Below are positions 3,901 to 8,190 of a stretch of DNA of 8,190 bases, in pieces. The position numbers and the translations under genes were made by a program. This DNA is from 2-01-FULL-45-10 sp964450115 (GTDB taxonomy: Bacteria > Omnitrophota > Gorgyraeia > 2-01-FULL-45-10): assembly GCA_964450115.1 (NCBI GenBank), contig CAYVCD010000063.1, positions 1-8,190 of the forward strand. Direction: 5' to 3'. The notes beneath the pieces are model-generated. The model had not been told where the DNA came from. It did not search any database and saw only the letters and a program-made list of their open reading frames with translations. Position 1 is the first letter of the stretch. Each line of letters starts with the position of its first letter.

Positions 3901-6560
3901 TTCTGGCCGCCGAAGACATAGCACATAAATTCTCATTCAGAGTTTCCATAGTTCTTAAGGACGGGACAACCCGCAATCTATTCATAAATCCGGGTACTAC
4001 GGTAGCCGGCGTTTTAGCCATATTAAAACAAAGCCCGGATAAGCTGTCGGTGAGCCTGGGCCGCGGCTGGCTTAAGAAGGAAAATCTCACTCAGAAGGTT
4101 CAGGATGGCACCGTAATTACGCTGGCCGCTTCTGCGCGCGCGACAGAAGGCGCGGGGTATAGGGGGGAAGTGGTAAAGAGTAAATCAGCCGAAGAGAAGA
4201 AGGCATTACGGCTGGCTTCTGACAAGGCGCTATTCTTGGATCTCGTTAAACAGGCGGCTAATGCAAACAAAGAGGAAGGCAACTACGCCGAATTATCAGG
4301 GAATAGAATGGAAGACAATGGTAATGGGCCGCTATATTATAGATTGCGCCATAATATCGAGGGCGGGTATCTAGGTGTATTTACGGTATGGCGTGAAGAC
4401 ATCGCCAAAGCCATAGAAGAGGCTACCGGTACCAAGCAATACCTTGATTATGGAGAAGATGTAAATCAGAGCAAATTTAGTGGAATAAGAGACAAGGCAC
4501 TATTCTTGGATCTCGTTAAACAGGCGGCAAACGAAGGAAAATATATCAAGCTTTCAGTAGGTAGTCTGCGAGCCAATAACAATGGAGCATTAATGCAAAG
4601 ATTGAGTAGAAGCAGCGATGGCGGATATCCGGGAGTGTTCGCAGTATGGCGCGAAGACATCGCCAATGCTATAGNNNNNNNNNNNNNNNNNNNNNNNNNN
4701 NNNNNNNNNNNNNNNNNNNNNNNNNNNNNNNNNNNNNNNNNNNNNNNNNNNNNNNNNNNNNNNNNNNNNNNNNNAGAGGCTACAGGCACCAAGCGGTATC
4801 TAAATTATGAAGCAGATGTAAGGCATAAACTCCAATTCAGCGAAGAAAGAGATAAAAAACTATTCTTAGATCTCGTCAAACAAGCGGCTAGAGAAAGAGA
4901 TTATGGCAAACTTTCAGTAGGAGACATGAGAGCAGTAACTGCTAGTAGAACATTAAGGGACAGATTGAATAGAAACAGCGATGGCGGATATCCGGGAGTG
5001 TTCACAGTATGGCGCGAAGACATCGCCAAAGCCATAGAAGAGGCTACCGGTATCAAGCGATATCTTAATTATAGAAAGGATGTAGATCGATCGACAAACC
5101 TTCTAGGTAGGTCATCGTGGTGGAAAAAGAGAAAGTTCACATCCATGTTCGAAAGGGATACTATGGTAATGCTCCATGTTATGGGAATTCTCAAAATAGA
5201 TGATGTAGAAGTTGGGAATAACTGGGAAGTTCCTTTTAAGAAATACGGAAAAGGTAGGGTGGGGTATATAGATTTTTTAGTTAAAATAACTGCCGCTGAT
5301 GGCAGAGATTTGGAATTAATTTTTGAACCTCATGGGGAGAGGGATAAAACCATCTTAGAGTATATAGAAAAGAGATTGAAGGAATATAAAGGATCTAAAG
5401 TAGAGGCTATCCCGCACAAATATATATTTGAGACTCGAGCCCAATTAAGAGAGATGATTCCCAGTATATTAACACTAATATATGAATTCCGAAATGGGAA
5501 GACATTATCGGAATCGGCTCGTGCATCCATTATGAAGACATACGAAGAAGAGTTGTTATCCAAGGAAAGTGAGATAGCTGGCTTGATAGCTGAATCCGAA
5601 GAAGAAACGGCCAGCATGAAGAAAGAGATAGGGGTGGAGCTTACCGAAGAATCCGCGATTGAAGAGGCCGAACGGATTATTCGGGAAGATGCGCTGGTGA
5701 TGCTTCCGGAAGAAGAGCTGGCTTTAGTCGGCGTTGAGGAATCCAGCGAGATGGTATTGGCTGCTGCTGCCACTGAACGCGCCGAGTATCGCGGCGACGG
5801 CCCCGGGACCGCGACTTATAATGAAACCGGCGATCTGATAACCGAAGCGACGATCGGGTATCTCGATGAAGCGCAATCGGAATTTTTAACGGATATTACA
5901 GGTGACGCAATTAAGGCGCCGATACTTTTAAGGATACCGGTAGAAGTACTCGATGTGGTCGGCAGTGAAAATGCGCAGAGCTTCTTATCCGCGCTCGGGA
6001 AGACTCCGAAAGGAGAACCGACGAACGTCGTTATTGAACTATACTCCGTGGTAGGCAGGCAGTTTGATTACGCTTCGTACGGCATCGACAAGAGGGCGTT
6101 TACCGAAACCCGCTCGCGCAGCAATACGATAACACTATTTGTAACCGATAAGGGCGAATCGATAGGATCACAGAGCCTTGCCACAAAGATAGGGGATTAT
6201 GATCTTAAGCCTACCCAGACTATCCTGATGCCGGTAGGACTATATAATGAGGGCAAGGACCTATCCGGCCTTGTTAGAAGCGCAGTGTTAGGCCTGCGCC
6301 TGATGAAGATAGCCGGAGGCAAGGCAAGCGATGGGTTTGTGAAAGATACGCTCTCGAAGTTCAGGACGCTTTGCGAATCCTCCTCTTATGAAGCCTTCGA
6401 TCTTACCGAGAAAGACATTCTCGACATAGCAATGGGTACTATAAATGACATAGTCCATTCTTTGAAGAAATTGATACGCCTCCTACCGATCACACCTATC
6501 GATGCCGAAAACCTGCGCAGGATATTTGAGCAGGCAAAGAAGGCCCTTACCTCAGCATAA
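990..6560 (+). CDS. Giant exported mosaic protein, function unknown (contains assembly gap)
   Basis: An ORF of 1856 codons including 34 unknown ones at the N run. Its function is not recognised. Residues 1-35 form a Sec-type signal peptide or anchor (basic start, then ILAIVIVCIFTVNGIVL), followed by STLAP. Residues 36-400 are a mixed domain with HEFKLPRREGHGHG at 257-270, which looks like a metallopeptidase HExxH whose second His is Leu. Residues 430-975 are mostly charged helices with degenerate repeats such as DIKRGD (670) and DLIKKND (842). Residues 981-1047 look like a beta-grasp (ThiS/ubiquitin-like) fold. Three 87-90-residue repeats start at 1077, 1167 and 1287. Residues 1388-1500 may be a nuclease fold (D1428, E1442, E1446, H1448), followed by a Glu-rich stretch. 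Residues 1603-1856 form a final domain resembling, from memory, the ends of other large Omnitrophota proteins. ATERAxYRG-like linkers are at 403, 1051 and 1594. The start is the first ATG after a good promoter and gives the signal peptide. Frame continuity across the gap is supported only by repeat homology on both sides. Confidence 0.8.
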   Translation: MRKHTNFRDQAIRILAIVIVCIFTVNGIVLSEPSLNLPTTEQSTLAPKNLLSDSERQTYLEASLISGVIEKRAALGGDIRLDDLKKWADANTSEKEFENVKFLEYGNEVHILVNDLILIRYFHSKDQPLNFLFNAKGELLDESTVSPEIKKQVYKVRLAIPRTKTLEDIFSHIIEKGSEGNALRDKVTVVIDGFPVTDKQYPVCELMPDGTLIIHPEFALDYEDIKASGIGFNYIFGDGVSRWIDLADSIVYRVAMHEFKLPRREGHGHGYIDENGEFAISYNAEQANIVGRRYSVVDDAMWLWYLHSYKISDKVRYDNGEFKNRMDWVFRGRSEQAKAARAEFTVLVNDPEKREEAVRLALLINDAYFAERRASGIDTTPSYESTGTDLGNVLGFDHESVFATERADYRAAGAGTGVPEDDIQPPSLGLKLKPDREDPKADIRASIQIQKELTALSAKLTVINADHKIARTDEDAEILKEQEREFINELAAAYENIPIGIKEKKSYGYYSDMLHRLKGRLTTIYDDIERADLSKDKKALQQLNLKAIRLNKLLVKLQIKVTGMLLMGRSNLRSKALMRNAALSTLVGALNSAKALEEELGYRFARMRGRALVREIETTDWVGQSVRTFRLGGFDISVGGTPADGTEPPVEVRQQRWINAHTTLDQIRKDIKRGDMVKARDKLDTLISLYSQKRVTILERYKDIAADLVLIKKLIAGLPDAQAPPADVIGSASKTLAGLIANIAYPKQNLWQSINYASLAKALRGHIHTLAGYEPEYLLILKYKTDLEYYLGKLRSATASKPLSKRSTNMIMLGMGRITAWLDRGFVHPKQFGLIDLRPVRDLIKKNDIPAAAQLINAAVEKMEERLLEIRRITSNVKRRSASIYSAFRDADMASRIEASVKALDEKRYSDATDQIQEIRQRYFAVSLIEPGYARAESILRTAEGMINGIGRFKAERSIEMTRARAREKLLLAAEDIAHKFSFRVSIVLKDGTTRNLFINPGTTVAGVLAILKQSPDKLSVSLGRGWLKKENLTQKVQDGTVITLAASARATEGAGYRGEVVKSKSAEEKKALRLASDKALFLDLVKQAANANKEEGNYAELSGNRMEDNGNGPLYYRLRHNIEGGYLGVFTVWREDIAKAIEEATGTKQYLDYGEDVNQSKFSGIRDKALFLDLVKQAANEGKYIKLSVGSLRANNNGALMQRLSRSSDGGYPGVFAVWREDIANAIXXXXXXXXXXXXXXXXXXXXXXXXXXXXXXXXXXEATGTKRYLNYEADVRHKLQFSEERDKKLFLDLVKQAARERDYGKLSVGDMRAVTASRTLRDRLNRNSDGGYPGVFTVWREDIAKAIEEATGIKRYLNYRKDVDRSTNLLGRSSWWKKRKFTSMFERDTMVMLHVMGILKIDDVEVGNNWEVPFKKYGKGRVGYIDFLVKITAADGRDLELIFEPHGERDKTILEYIEKRLKEYKGSKVEAIPHKYIFETRAQLREMIPSILTLIYEFRNGKTLSESARASIMKTYEEELLSKESEIAGLIAESEEETASMKKEIGVELTEESAIEEAERIIREDALVMLPEEELALVGVEESSEMVLAAAATERAEYRGDGPGTATYNETGDLITEATIGYLDEAQSEFLTDITGDAIKAPILLRIPVEVLDVVGSENAQSFLSALGKTPKGEPTNVVIELYSVVGRQFDYASYGIDKRAFTETRSRSNTITLFVTDKGESIGSQSLATKIGDYDLKPTQTILMPVGLYNEGKDLSGLVRSAVLGLRLMKIAGGKASDGFVKDTLSKFRTLCESSSYEAFDLTEKDILDIAMGTINDIVHSLKKLIRLLPITPIDAENLRRIFEQAKKALTSA
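2196..2219 (+). other. Linker motif copy 1 (ATERADYR)
   Basis: Residues 403-410 of the giant protein read ATERADYR, followed by a Gly/Ala/Pro-rich stretch (AAGAGTGVPEDD). This marks the end of the N-terminal domain and the start of the helical region. The same peptide recurs at 4140 and 5769. Confidence 0.6.
2290..3915 (+). other. Encoded long alpha-helical region with degenerate helical repeats
   Basis: About 540 residues rich in Lys, Arg, Glu, Leu and Ala, with almost no Cys and few Pro, read as successive amphipathic helices. A loose pattern recurs: a hydrophobic helix end, then I-K-[RK]-x-D, a short turn, and an A-x-x-x-L helix ending in Arg-rich sequence. Examples are DIKRGDMVKARDKL from residue 670, DLIKKNDIPAAAQL from 842 and VKALDEKRYSDATDQI from 901. 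This resembles tetratricopeptide-like or spectrin-like spacers, but no family consensus is met. A structural or protein-binding spacer is inferred. Base composition here is the highest in the gene (38 of 60 G/C in row 2761-2820). Confidence 0.5.
3930..4130 (+). other. Encoded beta-grasp (ThiS/MoaD/ubiquitin-like) domain
   Basis: Residues 981-1047 show the order seen in small beta-grasp folds. A hairpin strand pair with a DGTTRN turn comes first, then INPGTTVAGVLAIL (strand end, G-T-T-V, helix), a strand VSLGRGWLK that fits the 'V-x-[VL]-N-G' position, and a closing QDGTVITLAA resembling the 'L-x-D-G-D-x-V' turn and last strand. There is no C-terminal Gly-Gly, so a sulfur-carrier role is unlikely. 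A TGS- or SLBB-like binding role is possible. The assignment is by pattern only. Confidence 0.4.
4140..4166 (+). other. Linker motif copy 2 (ATEGAGYRG)
   Basis: Residues 1051-1059 read ATEGAGYRG. This is the same linker as at residues 403 and 1594 with two substitutions in the middle. It separates the beta-grasp-like domain from the repeat array, and the drop in GC content begins about 80 bases later. Confidence 0.55.
4218..4487 (+). repeat. Coding repeat unit 1 (90 codons)
   Basis: The first of at least three tandem units. It begins SDKALFLDLVKQAAN and ends near EEATGTKQYLDYGEDV. Its first 38 bases match unit 2 almost exactly (4230-4258 is identical to 4500-4528), and 4395-4431 is identical to 5016-5052 of unit 3. 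The centre (NANKEEGNYAELSGNRMEDN) has three more residues than the other units and differs from them. The order Leu-rich helix, variable segment, RL-x-R, aromatic-Gly-Val-Phe, W-R-x-D-I-x-x-A-I and E-A-T-G recalls homing-endonuclease-associated repeats (HNH_repeat type), in which a Trp-containing helix ends in an Ala-Gly turn. Confidence 0.85.
4488..4847 (+). repeat. Coding repeat unit 2, interrupted by the N gap
   Basis: Begins RDKALFLDLVKQAANEGKY and reads through GGYPGVFAVWREDIANAI. It is then broken by 100 N and resumes with EATGTKRYLNYEADV. The known bases total 260. Adding one base restores the codon GAA seen at this position in units 1 and 3 and gives a complete 87-codon unit. The span 4613-4640 is identical to 4976-5003 of unit 3, and 4642-4666 is identical to 5005-5029. 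The left and right flanks may therefore belong to one unit or to two different units whose intervening copies were lost in assembly. Confidence 0.85.
4675..4774. other. Assembly gap, exactly 100 N
   Basis: A run of exactly 100 N, commonly the placeholder for a gap of unknown length. It lies inside a near-identical tandem repeat, where short-read assembly typically fails. Flanks are ...GCTATAG before and AGAGGCT... after. The real length is unknown, and an intact reading frame requires it to be 1 plus a multiple of 3. Confidence 0.98.
4848..5108 (+). repeat. Coding repeat unit 3 (about 87 codons)
   Basis: Begins RDKKLFLDLVKQAARERDY, contains GGYPGVFTVWREDIAKAI and ends near EEATGIKRYLNYRKDV. 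The centre (GDMRAVTASRTLRDRLNRN) differs from units 1 and 2, while both ends are conserved down to DNA level. Arginine is coded almost only by AGA or AGG here, unlike the CGC/CGT-rich helical region upstream. The right edge is set by length comparison with the other units and is uncertain by a few codons. Confidence 0.8.
5151..5490 (+). other. Encoded possible PD-(D/E)xK-like nuclease fold after the repeats
   Basis: Residues 1388-1500 read as a helix (ERDTMVMLHVMGIL), a short segment with E1417 (NNWEVPF), then GRVGYIDFLVKI, a turn (TAADGRD), LELIFEPHGE, and a long helix (TILEYIEKRLKEYKG). A strand with Asp (D1428), a hairpin, a strand with Glu (E1442/E1446), then Gly and a helix is the core layout of PD-(D/E)xK and Vsr/DUF559-like nucleases ('DF...IExdG..H'). 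The expected Lys after E-x is His (H1448). This is inferred from pattern alone. The stretch is AT-rich: 35-38% G/C in rows 5161, 5221 and 5281 by hand count. Confidence 0.3.
5769..5795 (+). other. Linker motif copy 3 (ATERAEYRG)
   Basis: Residues 1594-1602 read ATERAEYRG, followed by DGPGT. It comes after a Glu-rich stretch and an Ala run and precedes the C-terminal domain, where GC content returns to about half (32 of 60 in row 5821-5880). Confidence 0.6.
5796..6557 (+). other. Encoded C-terminal domain, possibly a recurring Omnitrophota module
   Basis: Residues 1603-1856. An alpha/beta part (APILLRIPVEVLDVVG, NVVIELYSVVGRQFDY, SNTITLFVTDKGE, QTILMPVGLYNEG) is followed by helices (LVRSAVLGLRLMKIAG, DIAMGTINDIVHSLKKL) and ends LIRLLPITPIDAENLRRIF. 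From memory, very similar closing sequences occur at the ends of other large Omnitrophota proteins; I cannot verify this here. No catalytic motif is evident. An anchoring or sorting role would fit its constant C-terminal position but is speculation. Confidence 0.45.
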
Positions 6561-6586
6561 TATCTTACAAAATTGGTTTTAAGTTC

Positions 6587-6615
6587 TTGTTTTTTTCGGG
6601 CGCAAGGTGTAGACT
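6587..6615 (+). promoter_or_regulatory. Weak candidate promoter for gcvT
   Basis: TTGTTT (6587-6592), a 17-base spacer and TAGACT (6610-6615) match the sigma70 hexamers at three and four positions. It is weak, and its transcript would begin just before or within the 6621-6653 hairpin. No better promoter is visible between the giant gene and gcvT, unless one lies inside the giant gene. Confidence 0.2.
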
Positions 6616-6620
6616 TATCT

Positions 6621-6655
6621 AACCGCGTCGAGCTGCGTCGGCTCAACGCGGTTTT
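6621..6655 (+). terminator. Hairpin terminator of the giant gene, next to the gcvT start
   Basis: AACCGCGT (6621-6628) pairs with ACGCGGTT (6646-6653), and inside it GAGC (6630-6633) pairs with GCTC (6641-6644) around a 7-base loop. This gives 12 pairs with one C/A mismatch, followed by a short T run (6652-6655). It lies 60 bases after the TAA of the giant gene and ends 6 bases before the gcvT ATG. The T run is short, so termination may be partial and the structure could instead affect gcvT translation. Confidence 0.5.
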
Positions 6656-6661
6656 ACAACT

Positions 6662-7756
6662 ATGAAAATTGATGAAGCAATACCTTTACAAAAAACCCCG
6701 TTATACGCTGACCACATAGCTCTTGGCGCCAAGATGGCTCCGTTCGGCGGATGGCTTATGCCCATTCAGTACGAAGGCATCCTTGCCGAACACTTCCATA
6801 CCCGCAAAGCCGTCTCTGTGTTTGATATCTGCCATATGGGGGAATTCATCCTCGATACCGATGATTCTTTCAGTGGTCTCGATCGTATTGTCACTCAGAA
6901 CATCTCCTCTATGCCTGTGGGCTCCTGCCGGTATGGTTTTATGCTTAATGATAAGGGCGGTGTAATTGACGACCTCATCGTGTATCGGCTTAAAGATTCC
7001 TCGTGGATGCTGGTTGTAAACGCCGCAACGATAGCAGGGGACGAGGCGAATATCCGCAAAAACCTTACCGGAAGATACCAGTTTAAGAATGTTTCAAGCG
7101 TTACGGGGAAGCTTGACGTCCAGGGCCCGCTGTCGCTGGAAACGCTCAAATCAATAGCTGGGAATAAGATAGAGAAGCTCGGTTATTACACATTTACCGA
7201 ATTTGATTTATTTGGGAGTAATGCTATAATAAGCCGTACCGGTTATACGGGCGAACTCGGGTATGAGATCTACGGGCCGAATGAAAATATAATAAAACTT
7301 TGGTCGCTTCTCTTAAAAGATCCTCGCGTCAAACCCGCCGGCTTAGGAGCGCGCGATACATTGCGCCTTGAGATGGGTTATCCGCTTTACGGGCAGGATA
7401 TCGATCTTATCCATACGCCTGTCGCCGCAGGGCTCGATAAGTTCGTGGATCTTTCGAAGGATTTTATTGGTAAAGACGCGCTTTTGGCCGAAAAGAAGTC
7501 CGGAGCTAAAGAGCATCTCGTCTATTTTAAAGCGGATTCGAGGCGCTCTCCGCGACATGGTTTTGGAATATATTCAGGTCAAAATCGGATAGGCACGGTG
7601 ACTAGCGGTTCATTTTCCCCCAGCCTGGGAGTCGGAATAGGAATAGGATATGTGTCCGGTGCTTGTCCGATCGGCACAAGCGTAATGGTTAAAGAGGCCG
7701 CGACAGAGATACCGGTGGTGGTAGTGAAGAAGCCGTTTTACAAGCCAACCACATAA
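6662..7756 (+). CDS. gcvT: Glycine cleavage system T protein (aminomethyltransferase)
   Basis: Cytosolic T-protein of the glycine cleavage system. It takes the aminomethyl group from lipoyl-GcvH and, with tetrahydrofolate, yields 5,10-methylene-THF and ammonia. Its 364 residues match the usual length. Family signatures are KTPLYADHIALGAKMAPFGGW (residues 11-31), the DICHMGEF stretch near 55-62, and GGVIDDLIVY at 99-108 with the conserved folate-site Asp. RTGYTGELGYEIYGP and LGARDTLRLEMGYPLYGQDI follow, then a C-terminal barrel-type domain (GTVTSGSFSPSLGVGIGIGYV). All parts are intact. The ATG at 6662 is chosen because family similarity starts about ten residues in and the next in-frame ATG (codon 25) would remove conserved sequence. 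No Shine-Dalgarno sequence precedes it, in contrast to gcvH. It heads the gcvT-gcvH-gcvPA cluster. Confidence 0.97.
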   Translation: MKIDEAIPLQKTPLYADHIALGAKMAPFGGWLMPIQYEGILAEHFHTRKAVSVFDICHMGEFILDTDDSFSGLDRIVTQNISSMPVGSCRYGFMLNDKGGVIDDLIVYRLKDSSWMLVVNAATIAGDEANIRKNLTGRYQFKNVSSVTGKLDVQGPLSLETLKSIAGNKIEKLGYYTFTEFDLFGSNAIISRTGYTGELGYEIYGPNENIIKLWSLLLKDPRVKPAGLGARDTLRLEMGYPLYGQDIDLIHTPVAAGLDKFVDLSKDFIGKDALLAEKKSGAKEHLVYFKADSRRSPRHGFGIYSGQNRIGTVTSGSFSPSLGVGIGIGYVSGACPIGTSVMVKEAATEIPVVVVKKPFYKPTT

Positions 7757-7762
7757 AACTAT

Positions 7763-7768
7763 AAGGAG
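7763..7768 (+). promoter_or_regulatory. Ribosome binding site of gcvH
   Basis: AAGGAG, seven bases before the ATG at 7776. It fixes the gcvH start and shows that this genome does use canonical Shine-Dalgarno sites, which makes the lack of one before gcvT and the giant gene notable. Confidence 0.8.
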
Positions 7769-7775
7769 AATCGAG

Positions 7776-8165
7776 ATGAATGTGCCTAAGGACCTTTTTT
7801 ATACGAAGGAACATGAATGGGCGCGGGTTAACGGGAAGACGGCCCATGTCGGCATAACGGACCATGCTCAGGCAGCATTGGGAGATATAACATTCGTGGG
7901 ATTACCGAAAAAGGGAGAGGTCCTCAAGAAGACCGGGACTTCCGCCACGGTTGAGTCGGTTAAGGCCGCCTCAGATGTCTACACACCGTTCTCCGGTAAA
8001 GTTATCGCGACTAACGATGAACTCTCGGCCCATCCGGAGCTCGTAAATAAGTCGCCGTACGACAAAGGGTATTTTTTCAGCATGGAGATATCGGATGAAT
8101 CCGAGAAGAGCGGACTGATGGACGCGAAAGCCTATGCCGCCTATCTGGAAGGGATCAGTAAGTGA
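7776..8165 (+). CDS. gcvH: Glycine cleavage system H protein (lipoyl carrier)
   Basis: The 129-residue lipoyl-domain protein that shuttles the aminomethyl intermediate from the P-protein to the T-protein and is reoxidised by dihydrolipoamide dehydrogenase. The start LFYTKEHEWARV is typical. HVGITDHAQAALGDITFVGLP precedes the lipoylation site at ATVESVKAASDVYTPFSG, with K63 the expected lipoyl-lysine. The end (NKSPYDKGYFFSMEISD ... YAAYLEG) is complete. It starts 19 bases after the gcvT stop and overlaps the next gene by four bases, so the three genes are very probably co-transcribed and translationally linked. Confidence 0.98.
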   Translation: MNVPKDLFYTKEHEWARVNGKTAHVGITDHAQAALGDITFVGLPKKGEVLKKTGTSATVESVKAASDVYTPFSGKVIATNDELSAHPELVNKSPYDKGYFFSMEISDESEKSGLMDAKAYAAYLEGISK

Positions 8166-8190
8166 GTTACGTTCCGCACACAAAAGACGA
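8162..8190 (+). CDS. gcvPA: Start of glycine dehydrogenase (decarboxylating) subunit 1, cut by window edge
   Basis: Only nine full codons are visible. A GTG at 8162 overlaps the gcvH stop in GTGA (8162-8165) and reads MSYVPHTKD, matching the typical opening of the N-terminal subunit of split P-proteins (M-x-Y-[IV]-P-x-T-x-x-[DE]). GGAAGGG at 8147-8153, eight bases upstream, is a good ribosome-binding site. The product would act with GcvPB as the PLP-dependent glycine decarboxylase that loads GcvH. The start is confident by motif and overlap; the rest is unseen. Confidence 0.8.

Noticed and set aside
4218..5108. Possible CRISPR array from regularly spaced near-identical segments
   Set aside because: The period is 261-270 bases, the repeats are in frame and protein-coding, and the conserved parts are not short uniform direct repeats with 30-40 base spacers.
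4218..5108. TAL-effector-like DNA-binding repeats
   Set aside because: TAL units are 33-35 residues with a two-residue variable site. These units are 87-90 residues with a Trp-containing helix and do not match that consensus.
5330..5773. Minus-strand ORF of 147 codons
   Set aside because: Its Ser-rich composition is the antisense of a Glu-rich coding stretch, it has no ribosome-binding site, and it lies entirely inside the giant gene, whose frame shows clear domains.
990..6560. Two separate genes split at the N gap
   Set aside because: Both flanks are in the same frame by homology to units 1 and 3, and no start or stop signals occur near the gap. The split cannot be fully excluded until the gap is closed.
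6561..6661. Glycine riboswitch before gcvT
   Set aside because: The leader is only about 100 bases, and I see no paired aptamer core motifs; the single strong hairpin is terminator-like.

Overview
The window most likely comes from a Gram-negative, uncultured-lineage bacterium, and my best guess is Candidatus Omnitrophota (former OP3). This rests on recognition from memory, not on a search. The reasons are one very long exported protein built from unrelated blocks, a 'STLAP' motif just after its signal peptide, and a C-terminal block ending in LLPITPIDAENLRRIF that I associate with large Omnitrophota proteins. The sequence is a draft assembly: a run of exactly 100 N lies at 4675-4774.

Layout. 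(1) 1-707, plus strand: the last two thirds of an ACR3-family arsenite efflux permease, cut by the window edge. (2) 708-989: an AT-rich intergenic region with a nested hairpin that looks like the terminator of the permease gene, a near-perfect palindrome (878-898) and a good sigma70-type promoter (TTGATT, 16 bp, extended TGG-TATAAT). (3) 990-6560: one giant ORF (1856 codons including the gap) for an exported mosaic protein. Its blocks are a signal peptide, an N-terminal domain with a broken HExxH-like motif, a long alpha-helical region, a small beta-grasp-like domain, three or more 87-90-residue repeats containing the gap, a possible nuclease-fold domain, a Glu-rich linker, and a C-terminal domain. 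Three copies of an ATERAxYRG-like peptide lie at or near block boundaries. The repeat plus nuclease-like part is clearly poorer in GC than the sequence on either side. (4) 6561-6661: a hairpin terminator and the gcvT leader. (5) 6662-8190: the glycine cleavage operon gcvT-gcvH-gcvPA, with gcvPA only begun.

The permease and the glycine cleavage genes are ordinary. GcvT (aminomethyltransferase) and GcvH (lipoyl carrier) work with the split P-protein, whose first codons are at the right edge, and an L-protein not in view. I see no functional link between these genes and the giant gene, which has its own promoter and terminator and sits between them as a separate unit. The part most worth attention is the low-GC cassette at about 4200-5600. 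Its repeats have conserved ends and variable centres and resemble homing-endonuclease-associated repeats. They are followed by a domain with a D...E-x-H pattern reminiscent of PD-(D/E)xK nucleases, all inside a protein that appears to be exported.
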